Of a DNA stretch of 64,000 nt, positions 10,229 to 22,679 are shown piece after piece. Under the pieces are notes generated by a model. The model was not told the origin of the DNA and ran no database searches. It saw only the letters and a list, made by a program, of their open reading frames with translations. The DNA is taken from assembly GCA_003439945.1 (NCBI GenBank), contig QVRM01002159.1, positions 70,838 through 134,837 on the forward strand, in the 5' to 3' direction. Numbering within the stretch: position 1 is the first letter of the stretch; every line of letters starts with the position of its first letter. The position numbers were made by a program, and so were the translations under genes. The DNA comes from Dermanyssus gallinae (Eukaryota; Arthropoda; Arachnida; Mesostigmata; Dermanyssidae).

Positions 10229-11613
10229 CCTTTCAGCGTGTGGTATCTACATGACGACACGCTTGCCGGTCCTGCGAGTATCACCGCGACAGATATAAGA
10301 AAAGTGCTGCAGTTTCAAAATGTGAGATTACCGCTGTCGGGGGCTCGCTTCGAGAGGAAGCAATTCAGGAGACCACATAAATACTTCCTGGTATCACGCG
10401 TGTAAAGCTAAACAACTTAGAAGTTTTGGGAGCCCCCGTCAAGCGAGACGGAATTTCACATAAATTCTATATGAAGAAAAAAGCCCTTACCATAATTCGT
10501 CCACGACTGACACGCTTGCATCTTTAGGCTGCGCTGTGCATTTTGAGATAGAGCATGGGGTCTTCAATATTTAACTACATACTGCGTGCATGTTCTGCTT
10601 TGTTTTGCCCTAGATAATTAATCGCGTATGATGACGTCAGCAGAAACATACTTAGTGAGTTGATAAGCGTCAATTTAGAAGAAAACACCTGGCAGGGGGC
10701 AAGTCTTCCGATACGTGAAGGTGGTCTGGGAATAAGAAGTGTCATTGACCTAGCTTTTGTCTGCTACGCTGCTTCAATGGTCTGATTTGGTCCGGTGGTA
10801 GCCTCGTTAGTGGAGGAGGCAATTCGACTACAAATAAGAAATAAAGAAAGTAAAGCACGGGACGTTATTGGAACCATGCTGGACCAGGGTCCTTTAGAAG
10901 AATATCCCAGCAAATATAACCTAGGTGAGCTCAAAAGCAAAAAAAGAGCAGAGCGATCTTGAAACGGCTTATTTCACGGAGAGACCGCGCCGTATTTTTA
11001 GCGGCACAAGAAAACTTCAGCGCGGGTTGGCTTAAAGCCTTACCCTCGCCTCAGCTCGGCATCATACTGGATCCCAACTCTTTCCGCATGATGTCAGCTC
11101 TTAGAATCGGCGACTCCCGACTGCAAGTCGTTTTAGTGCAAACTGTGTGAAGAAATAGTATATTTCAGTAGCCTACACCCGCTGAGTTGCCTGAAGAGCA
11201 CCGGTAGATCATCCAGACATGCTGAACTAAACAGTGTGAATATACGGTCTCTTAGGAAAGCCGGTCTGGGAAGCCCTTGGCTTGGGATGCAACGGCTTCG
11301 TGCACAACCGCGGCTTCCTATTTGCATCACAGCTCAGCTGCGCCGGGGCGTGTAGCAAAGCACGCGGACGCCAGAAAACTGATTAAATACGCTGGACAAG
11401 ATATATTTTTGTGCGTATTGCCATGGAGCCACTAGGACCAATCAGCAAGAAAACCGAAGTTTTTCTCAAAGCTTTAAGTAAGCGAATTCAGGTGGTCACG
11501 AGCAACCAAAGAGAGGGTCAATTCTTGCCGAGGGAATGCGGCATCTATTTTGGGCGCCATGGAGTGAAGTAATTATTTAAAGGATTTGCAATAATACGTT
11601 CAGACCTCACAAC

Positions 11614-11706
<93 letters not shown>
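10229..11706 (+). mobile_element. RLE-type LINE, copy A (5' truncated, degenerate)
   Basis: Just after a (TAA)n tract, a frame reads WYLHDDTLAGPA, which aligns with WYLDDGTLGGPA of copy B and is the reverse transcriptase catalytic box with a change. Further on, a frame at 10959-11110 has AVFLAAQENFSAGWLKALPS, matching AVFLAARDTFSGGFLRALPS of copy B. Frameshifts and stops are frequent. The copy ends in the 3' UTR motif AATACGTTCAGACCTCACAA and a long (ATA)n tail. It lacks ORF1 and the N-terminal part of ORF2. Confidence 0.8.

Positions 11707-11708
<2 letters not shown>
11610..11708 (+). repeat. (ATA)n tract, tail of LINE copy A
   Basis: A pure ATA/TAA array of nearly 100 bp follows the 3' UTR of LINE copy A. 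LINE copy B follows it after about 170 bp of further AT-rich sequence. It is probably the 3' tail of the retrotransposon, later expanded. Confidence 0.9.
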
Positions 11709-12017
11709 TCGATCATACCCAAGTACACAGATTTGGCTCGGCGTCAGGAGCTCACAAATACAGTTACAAGAATTGTATAAAATATAGACATGTACAATAA
11801 TAATAAAACATAATAATATTAATTATTACGTCCGCTAGGCTCGGACGAAGGTAGTCCCATTGAGTTTGAGCTCCGCAAAATTGTTATCTAACAAAGTGCA
11901 AGCGTATTCAGTGATAAGTGCAAAGTGACTGAGTGATCACCCAAAGCTTGGGATTTCTAATTCACATTACCTGCAGTTCTTCTGTGAGCGACGCGACTAG
12001 CACTTCCAAAATTAGCC

Positions 12018-13216
12018 GTGGCCGATAAAATTCAAGAAGGCAAAGTGTTCTATTTCACCGCCGGCGGCTCGCAGCCGCCAAACAGTTCTATGGAATCCGG
12101 TGCACTGCACGTTGAGAACGTGCAATCTAAAAGAAGCGCACGTTCACTGTCTCCAGCAGCAACGTGCAAACGTGCCGAATGTGACCGTGAACATTGCTGC
12201 TCAGCAAAGTGTCGCCCGTCAAACAAAGTATCCGCAACAACAGCTGTGGCTGACAAACTGGCGCTGAGAAAAGAGAAAACATTGGATAGCTTAATTGAAT
12301 CAAATCAGAAACGCGCAGAGACTAATGAAAGGGAAAGTTCTGGAGAACAAATTATGGACGATGACGAGATCTTAGATGATAACAACGCTGGCTGGCAGTA
12401 CAAACCTACCAGAGCAGATCGCGCCATCAGAGAAGCTCGTAAGAAAGAAGCGATAATGATGGGCAGACAGGCAGACCAAGAACACTAAGGTGCAGCCTAT
12501 AGTCCACGCCAAAGCAGCCTAGAGATAATTTTTGAGTCCCGGAATGATCCCGATGCTTTAAAAAAGCTGAGCGTTCTAAAGATATACACCGAAATAAGGC
12601 AATCTATCCCTGGCGCACACGCACGAATCACGTCGCAGGGCAGATTAGATATCCGTGCAGCCAGTCGAGACCAAATAGCATCTGTCAGGGCACTAAAGAA
12701 TGTTTGCGGAGTAGGCATTCAAGAGCTCTCTGATACATCAGCCCTCTGGGGAAGAATTTCCGGAGTGAATACTCTGTTTTCTAAAGAAGATCCTCTGGAA
12801 TGTCTCAAAGAACAAGGCGTTGAAGAAGTTCGCAGAGAGAAGTTTTCCGCGGCTGGCGTAGGGAAGGACAATACCGTAGTAAAAGTAATAAAATGGGGTG
12901 CGACTGAGGTTCAGCAATACCCTGATGGCTGAAGTAGATAAAGTAGGCGAGGTTTTCAAAGTTACATTATGTCCCGGTTCACCACTACAATGCCTCTCGT
13001 GCCAGAAGTTCGGACATAAAGCATCCGCTTGCATTGAAAGAGGATCCTACGTGCAGGAGATGTGCACGTCCCGGCCACCAAATGTGGGAATGTCGAGAAA
13101 AAGCTCGATGTGCCAACTGTGGTGGCGCTCACTTGGCTACCGATGGCCGATGCGAAGTAAAAATAGTGTATATGGAGGCGGAGAGACAGAACCGCCGGCC
13201 CACAACCGGTACTTGA
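12018..13216 (+). pseudogene. LINE copy B ORF1, Gag-like with CCHC knuckles
   Basis: The predicted RNA-binding Gag-like protein opens at a GTG codon at 12018, the original ATG probably being lost. It runs to a TAA at 12486-12488, stays open in the same frame to about 12890, then shifts frame at about 12890 and again at about 13035. The C-terminal part carries three knuckle-like clusters: CLSCQKFGHKASAC, CRRCARPGHQMWEC and CANCGGAHLATDGRC. This triple arrangement is typical of LINE ORF1 proteins of I/Jockey style. A divergent counterpart is readable in copy C near 17050-17200. Confidence 0.8.
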
Positions 13217-13595
13217 CAAAAGTGGTAAAACATTGTTCCACCTGTCACTGAGCAAAATCAACAACAGCCGTTGCCTTCTCAGATTTCAATCATGGTTGAC
13301 AATATCTTAAATATATGGAAAATTGTGAAAGGTCTACTAAGTGCCTGGCTAGAAGAAAATCCTGTGGTCGCGAAAGTGCTCGACTTTTTAGAATCCGAGC
13401 CTGGAAAGGCACTTTTGATATCAGATTCAGATATCATGGAAAGTAAAGAGACACCAACGCCCACTATTTTAATAGAAAACCTGAGCGAAGAAGAACATCA
13501 AAACACTACGAATTTACCATGAGCTCCCAACCTCCAGCCCATATAAACCCCAATCAACCGCAACTACGATCACAACAGTCATATACCTGCGAAAT

Positions 13596-16090
13596 GTGCA
13601 GGAAGTCCCTAAGGTCACTCCGGGGCAGATCAGAAATAACGTTACTGAATCGCGATGGAAAACACTTGCAAGTCTCCTAGATGAGTGTAACCGTAATATT
13701 ATACAGTACGATACACCACTCGATACAGCTTACGATAGGGGAAAGATGGCAGAGCGCAAATTGGCTGAAGGCGATGTGCGTTCCGCCGCACGGATCTTGC
13801 TTTCGACCGACTCTTTTGCACCATTCAACGACCACACGGAGCAGGAATTAAGAAGAAAGCACCCCTTCCATTATCAGATGCAAGCGAACACTTAAAATCC
13901 CTCCAGGCACCATTAACAACAGGAACACACTATACATCATAAATTGGTTTCTGACGCCCTCCGATCGTTTGCCGTAGCATCTGAATCTGGATTAGATAGG
14001 CTGCGCCCCCCACATCTCCGGGACATGCTAGACAACTCAGTACCCTCATCCGAGAGACTTCTAGAAGAAGTCTGCTCCCTGGTAGCCTCGGCACTAAACG
14101 GCAGCCTGCCTTCTCTATGCCAAACAATATTTTACGGGGCAAACCTTACGGCCCTAAAAGAGAGAGAAGGACGGCTTAATCAGACCCATAGCATGTGGCC
14201 TCAGGATCCGAAGGCTTGTGGCAAAGGTGGCTATCGCCATCAGTAAGACTTCTACAAGGAAAGCTTTAGGACCGAGGCAAGTAGGGGTCTCTATAAAAGG
14301 AGGCGCAAAGGCAGCCGTTCACGCTATACGAGCATATGTCGAAACAGACGGTCCTGTGCGGGTTCTAGTCAAGCTAGATTTTAGCAACGCTTTTAACACA
14401 ATTCGACGCGACGTAATATTAGAAGACGTAAGACTTCACGTACCAGAATTCCTGCCGCTAGTATGGCAAGCTACAGGGATCCATCACTTCTATCCTGGTG
14501 TGACAAAGAACCACTTAAATCAACAAATGGAGTGCAACAAGGAGACTCCACTGGGCCCCGCCCTGTTTAGCCTAGGAATCTCCAGCTTAGTGGCACAAAT
14601 GAGAAGCCCGCTAAACATCTGGTACCTGGATGATGGTACATTAGGAGGGCCGGCAGAAGTGGTGGCCGCTGACTTACTCAAGGTTTTGCAGTTTGCGAAT
14701 AAAGGGGGGACAGTTCTCAATCTTTCCAAATGCGAAGTAATAACGGTTGGGGCGGACACTAAAGAACGAGACGAGGCATACAAAACAATTGCTGCCGTTT
14801 TACCAGGCTGCAGGCGAGTTAACCCGGTCGAGTTAGAGGTTCTTGGGGCTCCACATAGTCAGCAAAGTATTGTCAAGACCTTAGGAGATAAACGCCGCGC
14901 GTTGCTACAGACGCGACCTCGTCTGTTGGCTATGCACTCACAAGCGGCACCTTTGGAGGTATGGTTTAGGTTCCCCTAAATTCAACTACACACTACGCAC
15001 TTCACCGACAAACCAATGTCCCGACGCCCTGCAATCGTATGACGACTCTACGAGGGACATATTGAGCGAAGTTCTTAACATTGACTTCACGGACAGTACG
15101 TGGCGAAGAGCAAGTCTCCCCATAGGAGAAGGTGGACTAAGTATTCGATCAGCAACCGAATTGGCCCCCATATGTTACGCAGCGTCATTATTAGAATTCG
15201 GCCAACTGGCTGAGACGCTAGTTGACCCGAGTGCTCACCACCGGTTGTACATAGCTAAGCAGAAGGCAGAGTCACTGGTCAAACTGAGATCGGATCCAGG
15301 CCCTTGGGAAAAACATACAACGCAGAGAGTGCTCGACAACTACAGATGCAAAGTCATAGCCCGTAAGATCATCGAAAGCCTTGAGTCTCCCACAGAGAAA
15401 GCGGTCTTCTTGGCCGCACGAGACACCTTCAGCGGCGGATTTCTCAGGGCTCTTCCGTCACCGCAGCTCGGCACCATGCTGGACAACATCTTATTCCGCA
15501 TGGTGTCGGCTCTCAGAATCGGCGGGCAAATATGCGAACCACTTATTTGTAAGGCCTGTGGAAAACCAGTGGAGATGGATGGCCTCCACTTATTGAGCTG
15601 CATCAAGAGCCAAGGTCGGGCCCTTAGGCACACCGAAATAAACGCAATAATTCAAAGAGCTCTCCGGAAAGCGGGAATACCTAGCATGCTGGAACCCAGA
15701 CAAAGACTACATGACGATAAAAGGCCTGACGGTGTGACCATTCCGCCGTGGGAAAAAGGCAAATGCCTGGTTTGGGATGCAACCGTATCCTGCACGGCCG
15801 CACCGTCTTATTTATGCCACAGCGCGACGAAGGCGGGATGGGTTGCCGAACATGCAGAAAAAGAAAAGTGGCGTAAATACACAGAGTTAGAGCCTAGATA
15901 CAATTTCGTGCCGATTGCAATGGAAACATTGGGCCCGGTCAGCAGAAGTACAAGGACATTTATAAAAGACTTAGGTGATCGAATACGAGCAAACACCGGG
16001 GATATACGCGAAGACGAATTTCTGAGGCAGCTGCTTTCACTGGCAGTTTGCAGAGGAAATGCCGCGTCGATATTAGGTGCGATGGGCTGA
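13596..16090 (+). pseudogene. LINE copy B ORF2, reverse transcriptase plus RLE
   Basis: The polyprotein is readable in several frames. An N-terminal segment (13596-13895) contains GDVRSAARILLSTDSFAPF. Next come SGLDRLRPPHLRDML (about 13980) and then the reverse transcriptase core (14218-14979) with KLDFSNAFNTIRRD and WYLDDGTLGG. The residues before PLGPALF are changed from the expected QQGD. After a break at 14979-15062 the C-terminal frame carries a zinc cluster CKACGKPVEMDGLHLLSC and a restriction-like endonuclease pattern, RPDG followed 15 residues after the PD by VWDATV. The last part, ETLGPVSRSTRTFIKDLGDR, is also found in copy C. Confidence 0.85.
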
Positions 16091-16161
16091 GAATAGCTAG
16101 ATGGTAACCATGAAATAACGATGATACACATTCACACCTCACAATTGTATTGTCCTAAAAC

Positions 16162-16162
<1 letters not shown>

Positions 16163-16260
<98 letters not shown>

Positions 16261-16272
16261 TTAATAATAATA
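16163..16272 (+). repeat. (ATA)n tract, tail of LINE copy B
   Basis: A nearly pure ATA/TAA array of about 110 bp lies directly after the 3' UTR of copy B and directly before the 5' region of copy C. Confidence 0.9.
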
Positions 16273-18077
16273 ACCCGTCGCCTGCAAGCGCTAGCCGTGA
16301 GTGGACACGCTTGCATCGAGTTCTCGCATAAAACGGTTATTTTTTGTGGAAATACTGTGCTGCGAAAAAAAGTTGCTTAATTTGTCTTACCTGGCCCTAT
16401 CGAAGTCGTAGTGGATACGTCTCCGAAAGCTGAACGGATGCGCCATACTGAAGGGAATGTTGTTGTTGACCAGACTACCTGTACCACAGATGAGCCAGGT
16501 TTAGTTCATGCATTGACACCGAACATCTGCTTACAGCCAAACAGCTCTCGTTCGGGGTCACCATATACGCCTCACCAAGGGTCGTCAGTTACCCGATTGA
16601 ACGACATTGATTATTGTGACTATTCACCACATTCATTCATCTCGCTCTTTATCACCTCTGTTGTGCAGCAAAGCAAGCCGGCAGACGATCAGCAGAGGAG
16701 AGCAGCCACAGGTGCGGTGTCAAGGTCACAACAGATCGAAAACGCCATCAACCGAAACAGTGACGGCAAGAGAACGCCAGCGCTGAGAAGCTAGGCTAGC
16801 TGAGATGGTGGAGAGGGCGACTGACAACGAACGACCCGATAGCTGTAAACAGTGAGGACAGTGACGATTAACCAACCGTCCGTAGGTGACAGACAGCCTG
16901 TCTCACGCTGCCGATGAGAGAGAAGTGTGGAATCACATCCCAACTCGGCAAGAGAAAGCGACGAAAGCTGCCGCTAAGAAAGCAGGCTAGGAGATCGCCT
17001 TCGCGGCCACTCAAAGCATTCGAAAGATAATCGCTTCGACGGCTCTGCCGGAATAAATTTTTCCCCTCTCCTGATAACCCCGAAGCACTAAAGCCGCTTA
17101 GTGTTTTTCATATCACTGTAGAGCTCAGCAAGCTTTTTCCGGGAGCTAAGGCGCGAATAACAACGCAAAAGAAATTGGCAATTTGCCTCAAAGGTCTAGC
17201 GCAGACGGTAACAAACTGACTATTGCATGTATCTAGGTAACGGTTTCTAAAATGTAAATATTGTCCCCCCTTTGACAAAATAAAGGTGCATTTGAATTGA
17301 ATTGAATTAACAGCAAAAAGCTCTATAGCATATGTCGTGTGGAAATACAACAATGACCAGACACATCAGCATTCTGGGGCAGAATCAACCGAGGAAGACA
17401 TCTAAGATTACCTTGGAGATTAAAGCGTCGAAGAAGTTAAAAGAGAAATATACGCCATTGCCGCACGAGATAATAAAAGAAACACAATGAAGGCATGGAA
17501 AAATTCGGGCAGAGTGCGTCTTCGTTTTGACGCAATGCCAATCGCTGAAGTGCGCATGGTTGGCGAGTTACTTAAGGTGACATAATAAGATTGTACTCTG
17601 CAATCTCCCACCACCCATTGCTCCCAAAACACCGTCTGCTGCAACAAAAAACAGAGCTCAGAAAGTACACTTATAAAGTCGCATGCAGGGAAGAAGAACA
17701 GACGATGAAATGATTCTTCAAATATTGTCCTCGCAATCGTAAAAATGTAGAATAAAATGATGCTTTTTACCCCTCCTCACGCACCATATCTTTGCAACTA
17801 CTGTGGTCAAGTGTACGATCTTCTAAGAGCCTGAAATTTCATTTCTATGGCTAAAGTGCTAAATGGGGCTTTGCCATCGTTCTGCCAACCTGTTTTCTAC
17901 GGTGCAAGTTTAATTGCCCTTCCAAAGAAAGATAATTATATTAAGTTCATAGCATGTGGACTAACTCTACGAAGAATGGCTGTAAATATTGCGATGACTA
18001 TGAACAAACGGGTCATTGTTGCGGCGGTTTACAGTAACTACTACTTTTAATATTTACTACTACTACTACTAAGTAAA

Positions 18078-18252
18078 GTTTTCGGGCTGACCCTCAGCCA
18101 AGATTTAAAGTCCACGGAACTGTTTTTCACATTGCTTCATAGACGGATCCCCATAAATACAAATGTGCAACGGTGGGGCTCGTACTCGCGCACCTATGTG
18201 TCTCCTCCGGTTGCGAGGCGCAGATTTAAGCCACCACGCCACCAAGCTTGAC
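18078..18252 (-). mobile_element. tRNA-derived SINE, copy 2 (inside LINE C)
   Basis: This is a full-length-looking SINE in minus orientation, from TTTTCGGGCTGACCCTCAGC at its 3' end to a degraded tRNA-like head near 18230-18252. The B-box region is mutated (GGGGCTCGTACTCG on the plus strand). It splits the reverse transcriptase frame of LINE copy C between about 18060 and 18270, so it is younger than that LINE insertion. Confidence 0.85.
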
Positions 18253-19488
18253 TTACTACTGCTACTACTACTGCACACGCTACACGCGCTTTCTGAAAAC
18301 AGAAGGTCCGACAAAATTGCTAGTTAAACTAGACTTCCGAAGCGCGTTTAATACAATAAGAAGAGACAAGATTTGACGAAGTAAAAAAAAACTCCACGAC
18401 TCTATCCGGTGATATGACGGTGTTATTAAGATTTCTCAATCCTCGCTTGGAACGCAAGTATGACCATAGAGTCTGTCATTCAGCAGGGAGACCCGTGGAG
18501 ACCAGCTCTGTTCTGCCTCAGAATTTCTGATCTGGTATCAATCCTACAAAGTCATTTTATTGTCTGGTACCTAGACGGCGCTGTCTTGAGAGATCCGGCA
18601 AATGTCGTGGCGAGAGATTTGCAAATTATATCGAATTTCGAGGAACCGGGAGGACTGACCCTCAACGCGGCCAAATGCAAAGTTTTAGCTGTCGTAGGTA
18701 CCCCTCAAGAGCAAGCGCAAGCTATACAAGAAATCATGGAAGCACTGCCTGGGATATCTCGTGTAACTCCGGGTAACCTAGATGTTGTAGGTTCTCCCGT
18801 AATACCCGAAGGAATTCCACGCGCTTTTAATGCTACTAAAAGAGATCCTGTTAAAGATCCGCCCACGACTGACACATATGCACTCGCAGGTGGCTCTCTG
18901 CCTATGGAGACAGTCTTGGTTCACCAAGATTTGTCTACATGCTAAGAACATGACTGATTCTGAAATATATGGAAGGTATTGCAGCCCACGATAAAATTAC
19001 CAGATACGTTCTAAGCGAGATACTAAATATTAACTTAGAAGGAAACATGTGGGAAAGAGCTAGCCATTCCATCGGTAACGGAGGTCTTGGAATAAGACGA
19101 GGATCAATTTGGCTCCCTAGCGGAATCACTCATTGGTGAGGAAGCAAGATTGAACTAAAAAAGACAACTGTGGTGGCAGGTACCACAGTCAGAAGTCAAC
19201 TCGGTCCCGGCCTTCTGAGAGAGCACGTGAGTCAAAAACTTTGGCGCTTACAAAACTAAGAAGTCCGCACGAGATATATTGAAGAGCCCAACATCATCAA
19301 GAAAGCGTGTCGTCTCTCTAGCGGCTCAACATCCTTTCAGTGGAACTGGCTTCAAGCGCTGCCCTCCCGTCAGCTTGGCACCATGCTGGACCCAAACGTC
19401 TTCCGCATGGTGTCAGCTCAGGATAGACGCCCCCGTCTGCCAGCCCTTCGCGTGTCTGTCATGCGGCCAACCTGTTGACTCTGACGGT

Positions 19489-19594
19489 CTTTCTGAGCGG
19501 ACTCTCAGCCAAGGTTTAACGTCCACGGTACTGCTTTTCACATTGCTTCATAGACGGACTCCCATAAATACAAACGTGCAACGGTGGGGCTCGA
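19489..19594 (-). mobile_element. tRNA-derived SINE, copy 3 (truncated)
   Basis: The copy runs from the CTGAGCGGACTCTCAGCCAAG tail region through the GCTTCATAGACGGA and CGTGCAACGGTGGGGCTCGAA blocks, then stops at the B box, where an AAT-rich stretch begins. The tRNA-like head is missing. It lies inside the zinc-cluster region of LINE copy C. Confidence 0.8.
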
Positions 19595-19760
19595 ATAATA
19601 ATTTCAATTTCAAACTAATAATAATAATCTAGAAGCTACCACTTTGCACCCATAACATTAGAGACTCGGCCCCATCAGCACAGGCACAGCGAAAATCCTG
19701 AAAGGCATCGGAAACAGCTAGAAATGCTAGAATCTGAAAAAAATATTCTGTATTATACGG

Positions 19761-22037
19761 CAATATCTGAAAAATCTCTCCTCTAGCCTCCTTTAAAACG
19801 AAAAAGTTTTGAACCAAGCATATCAACCCGGATTCGAAGGCTGTTCTAGTGTTTACGAACACTGCACACAAACACGACAAGGACTTGCTGAACTCTGCCA
19901 GTACCTCGTCTATTAGACATGTACACGTGTTCTTACTAATTATCCTTCGCGACGTCGGCTGCATAGGGTAGCCTTTCGGTATCAGAATCACGCAGCCTTC
20001 ACCCTACTAGGAGACTAAAATACGACCCTGTTGCAGGCAAGCGTTCAGAAGCGGTGTCCAGAGCGGTATTAACATCTGAACCAAAATACTAGGTGAGTGA
20101 CTTCGCATACTGTTTGAATTGTGATCCTTCCGTAGGTAATGTTATGAACGGTGTTCGCCGTTGTCTAACGACTTAGCTACATAATTTTTCCAAGCTAGGT
20201 CGGCCCCGCACGAGGCGATGCAGAGTCCAGGCGTTTTCTCGGAATGCTTGATGTCCGCCCAAAAGATGCTGTACGGGGCGGGCCATCTTTTAGCGCATTT
20301 CGTTCTTTCAAGCAGCATCCCAATGACACGGCAATGGAATAACATCACCAAATAGTGCTTGCTCAAACTTGTTAAATATTGTAACGTTGTCTCGCTACGC
20401 TAAGTTCGCTGGGGGTGCAAGCTCAGCAGGGCAGGGTTACTACAACACGAGAGACTCGGGGCAATGAGTGAAACCACACAGCGTAAGGACTGACTCGCAA
20501 AGTTACCGGACGGAGAATTCGTAGTTCGCATCCTTCTCCCGGGCTATTTATTGAATCCAGTGACGCTCCAGTAGCGTTCGTATAGTAATAATTATGTTGA
20601 AAGGTTGACTCGAATCTATGGCGTCGTTAATCGGTCGGATTACACACTTCTCTCGGCGGTGCACGTTGTCTTTGGTGGTGGTGATGATGATGATGCCGAT
20701 ACTCTGGATGTGGCGCGGTCCGTGGACGATAGTGCACATGCCATGTGGTCGTATGCACACAGCTGGCCGGTCGTAAAGCGAGTTGTATCGATGCTGGTCT
20801 CGATGTTGTTTGTGGCTGTTGCCGATTCCTGGGAAGGCGAGATGCACGTTCGACCCTGTGCTCGGACGGTTGTGGTGTCGTCTCTCCGTGCTGCTGCTGC
20901 TGAAGATTGTGGAGGTGGTGGTGGTGCCGTGGTTGGTGACGATGGTCTCCAACCGCCTAATCGGCTTCCCGCTGTCATCGGCTGCCGGTGCTGTATGTAG
21001 GTCGTAGACATTTGAGTTTGAGCGTCTCAGTGACTGGCAGTTCTGTTACTGCGACGTAGTTGGCTTCGTTACAATATTTGTAAAAGAATAGGCTTCTCAG
21101 TTAAGAGACTGACAGACTCTTAGTAGACAGATTCGTTGCCTTGTGAACCTGCCTACCCCTGTCCTACGATGACTGGAGAAGTGACCGTCCGACGAAGGAT
21201 GAGGGAGGCGACGTTGCCGATTACTAGCCTGGATGGCTCGCCGAGCTTGAAATGTCTGGAGTATTACTTGAAACTTTGCGGCCTAGCAATAATAGTAGAT
21301 CGGCTGTTTCGTACTGAAGATACGGCGTTATTTATATATGTGCATAGTCATGCGCCGGATTTGTCGGTATAAATATAAGCAGATAGCCGGGCAAGTAAAC
21401 GCATGGAGTCTATTGTGCTTGAATGGAGATGGACGGCCGCGCAGTTCGCGATGTTAGGAAGACGGAAAAAGCGCGTCGCATCGAGTCCCGTCGAAGACGT
21501 ACGAGTGAAATATTTCTATGTATCGCATGAGGATCCTTCCTGATCAAGCGTGAAGACAAAGAGCAACGAAGCAGAATTTGAAGTACTGTTTGATAAGGAG
21601 CTCAGAAGTTGTGCAGGCGGTCCGGCTTGTCATCCAAAGGCGTGCCGCGAGAAGCGAGCCGCATCAAGCCCTGCAAAATACGCTCGCAGCAAAGGTATGC
21701 ATCTATCGCATGCTGAAATCCCTCCAGCAAGCGTTGAGGTTGCCAAGAAAGCAACTAATATGTAGTTGAACTGAGACGTACGTATGTACTAGTTACGACC
21801 ATCCCATCTTCGTCGCCACTAAGATGTACTTGAATTGTACACACTGACCTAATGACTTAGTCTATTGAACTTAGATTAGCCGAGTACGTGGGAATGAAAT
21901 ACGATCGCCTGCGGTCACCTGTAGAGTGTCTGTGCACTTCTCTGTAGTTCCTTTTCTGCACTCTGTGTCAGCTCTATTTATTGCCTCACAGATTGTTCTC
22001 GAATGCGGTAGATTTGTCTCGGTAGTACAGTAGACAT
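19761..22037. other. Intergenic, GC-rich stretch without recognised gene
   Basis: I see no supported gene. A region at about 20550-21010 has long overlapping open frames on both strands, but the peptides are low-complexity (GGT and GAT runs, GCTGCTGCT) and show no motif. The stretch at 21540-21770 has a short open frame without recognised similarity and may be retroelement leader or relic, because a fragment of a Ty3/gypsy-like pol 3' end follows at 22038. Confidence 0.45.
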
Positions 22038-22160
22038 CTCTATCGAATCTTTGGAATGTTTCTCGTACCTACTCGTATCTACCCTCTCCACTGCACGTTC
22101 GCCAGCACGTGGCGCCTAGCCCCGACAGTCGTGTGTCTACCTGAACATGGCCAGTCACAA
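22038..22160 (+). repeat. Direct repeat of gypsy-like 3' segment, left copy
   Basis: This segment matches 24208-24320 closely, for example TGCACGTTCGCCAGCACGT, CGCCTAGCCCCGACAGTCGT and TGTGTCTAC[C/T]TGAACATGGCC. In the right copy the matching DNA overlaps the end of the pol reading frame. This left copy is therefore either part of an LTR that overlaps pol or, more likely, the 3' remnant of a second element of the same family. Confidence 0.7.
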
Positions 22161-22679
22161 CAGTCCCCCACGCTAACTATGAAAGATGTAATAACGTATG
22201 TATGTAGTAATACTTAAAGTTACGTGCGACGATGGCTTTGTTCGGCCATCTCTCGATAATCTATTCTTGTTCTTGGTCGCAGAACTGTAGGCTTTTGTAG
22301 TGGTGTTGACGTAATCGGATCTGCTGGCGTAGCTGGCTCGGCAGAAATTACAAAGAAAGGTATGTAAGAAAAGGTTATGTTGTTGCTGAAGAAGAATTCG
22401 GCGTAGCGATAGAGGATGGCCTCGTTACGGCAATTTCTAAATGTTTTGGCTGCTCGTCGCCATGGTCGACCGTGCCACCCAAATGCTTGTGCAGTTACTT
22501 GTACTTTCGAGATCGGCAGGGTGCCATAGTTTAAGCGGCAACAAGTTTACCTGCTACGTCAGAAGAACGTGCCCTGCTACTTCTACAACTTGTACTACGA
22601 CTACTTCATTCGGCAACTACACCGCTACATTTGCTACTACTACTTCTTTGGCAACTACGTCGCTCAGAAAAATTCCACG
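22161..22679. other. Leader of gypsy-like relic
   Basis: No separate gene is seen. The stretch lies between the direct repeat and the first Met of the Gag-like frame. It contains a TACTACTAC-rich segment (about 22575-22660) that is open in the Gag frame but low in complexity. Confidence 0.4.

Larger units (their letters stand above)
11709..16271 (+). mobile_element. RLE-type LINE, copy B (near full length)
   Basis: This is the most complete copy of the family. It has a 5' region (11709-12017), a Gag-like ORF1 with CCHC knuckles, an ORF2 with reverse transcriptase and C-terminal endonuclease, a short 3' UTR containing CACACCTCACAA, and an (ATA)n tail (about 16163-16271). The endonuclease is a restriction-like type at the C terminus, as in R2, R4/Dong and NeSL-type LINEs, and no N-terminal APE-type endonuclease is visible. 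The exact clade is not assigned. Multiple frameshifts and stops show that it is inactive. Confidence 0.85.
16273..19760 (+). mobile_element. RLE-type LINE, copy C (degenerate)
   Basis: This is a third head-to-tail copy of the same family. ORF1 remnants include DNPEALKPLSVF and PGAKARITTQKKL (about 17070-17190), matching DPDALKKLSVL and PGAHARITSQGRL of copy B. ORF2 remnants include LNGALPSFCQPVFYGA (about 17860), LLVKLDFRSAFNTIRRD (about 18320), QQGDPWRPALF and WYLDGAVLRDPA (18478-18600), and LGPISTGTAKILKGIGNS (about 19650-19715). In the catalytic box the second Asp is lost (YLDG). Two SINEs (18078-18252 and 19489-19594) and a short (AAT)n patch (about 19595-19630) interrupt it. Confidence 0.8.

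Noticed and set aside
20548..21011. Overlapping plus and minus ORFs of 70-134 codons
   Set aside because: They arise from GC-rich triplet runs (GGT, GAT, GCTGCT) and have no recognisable domain; they look like chance open frames.
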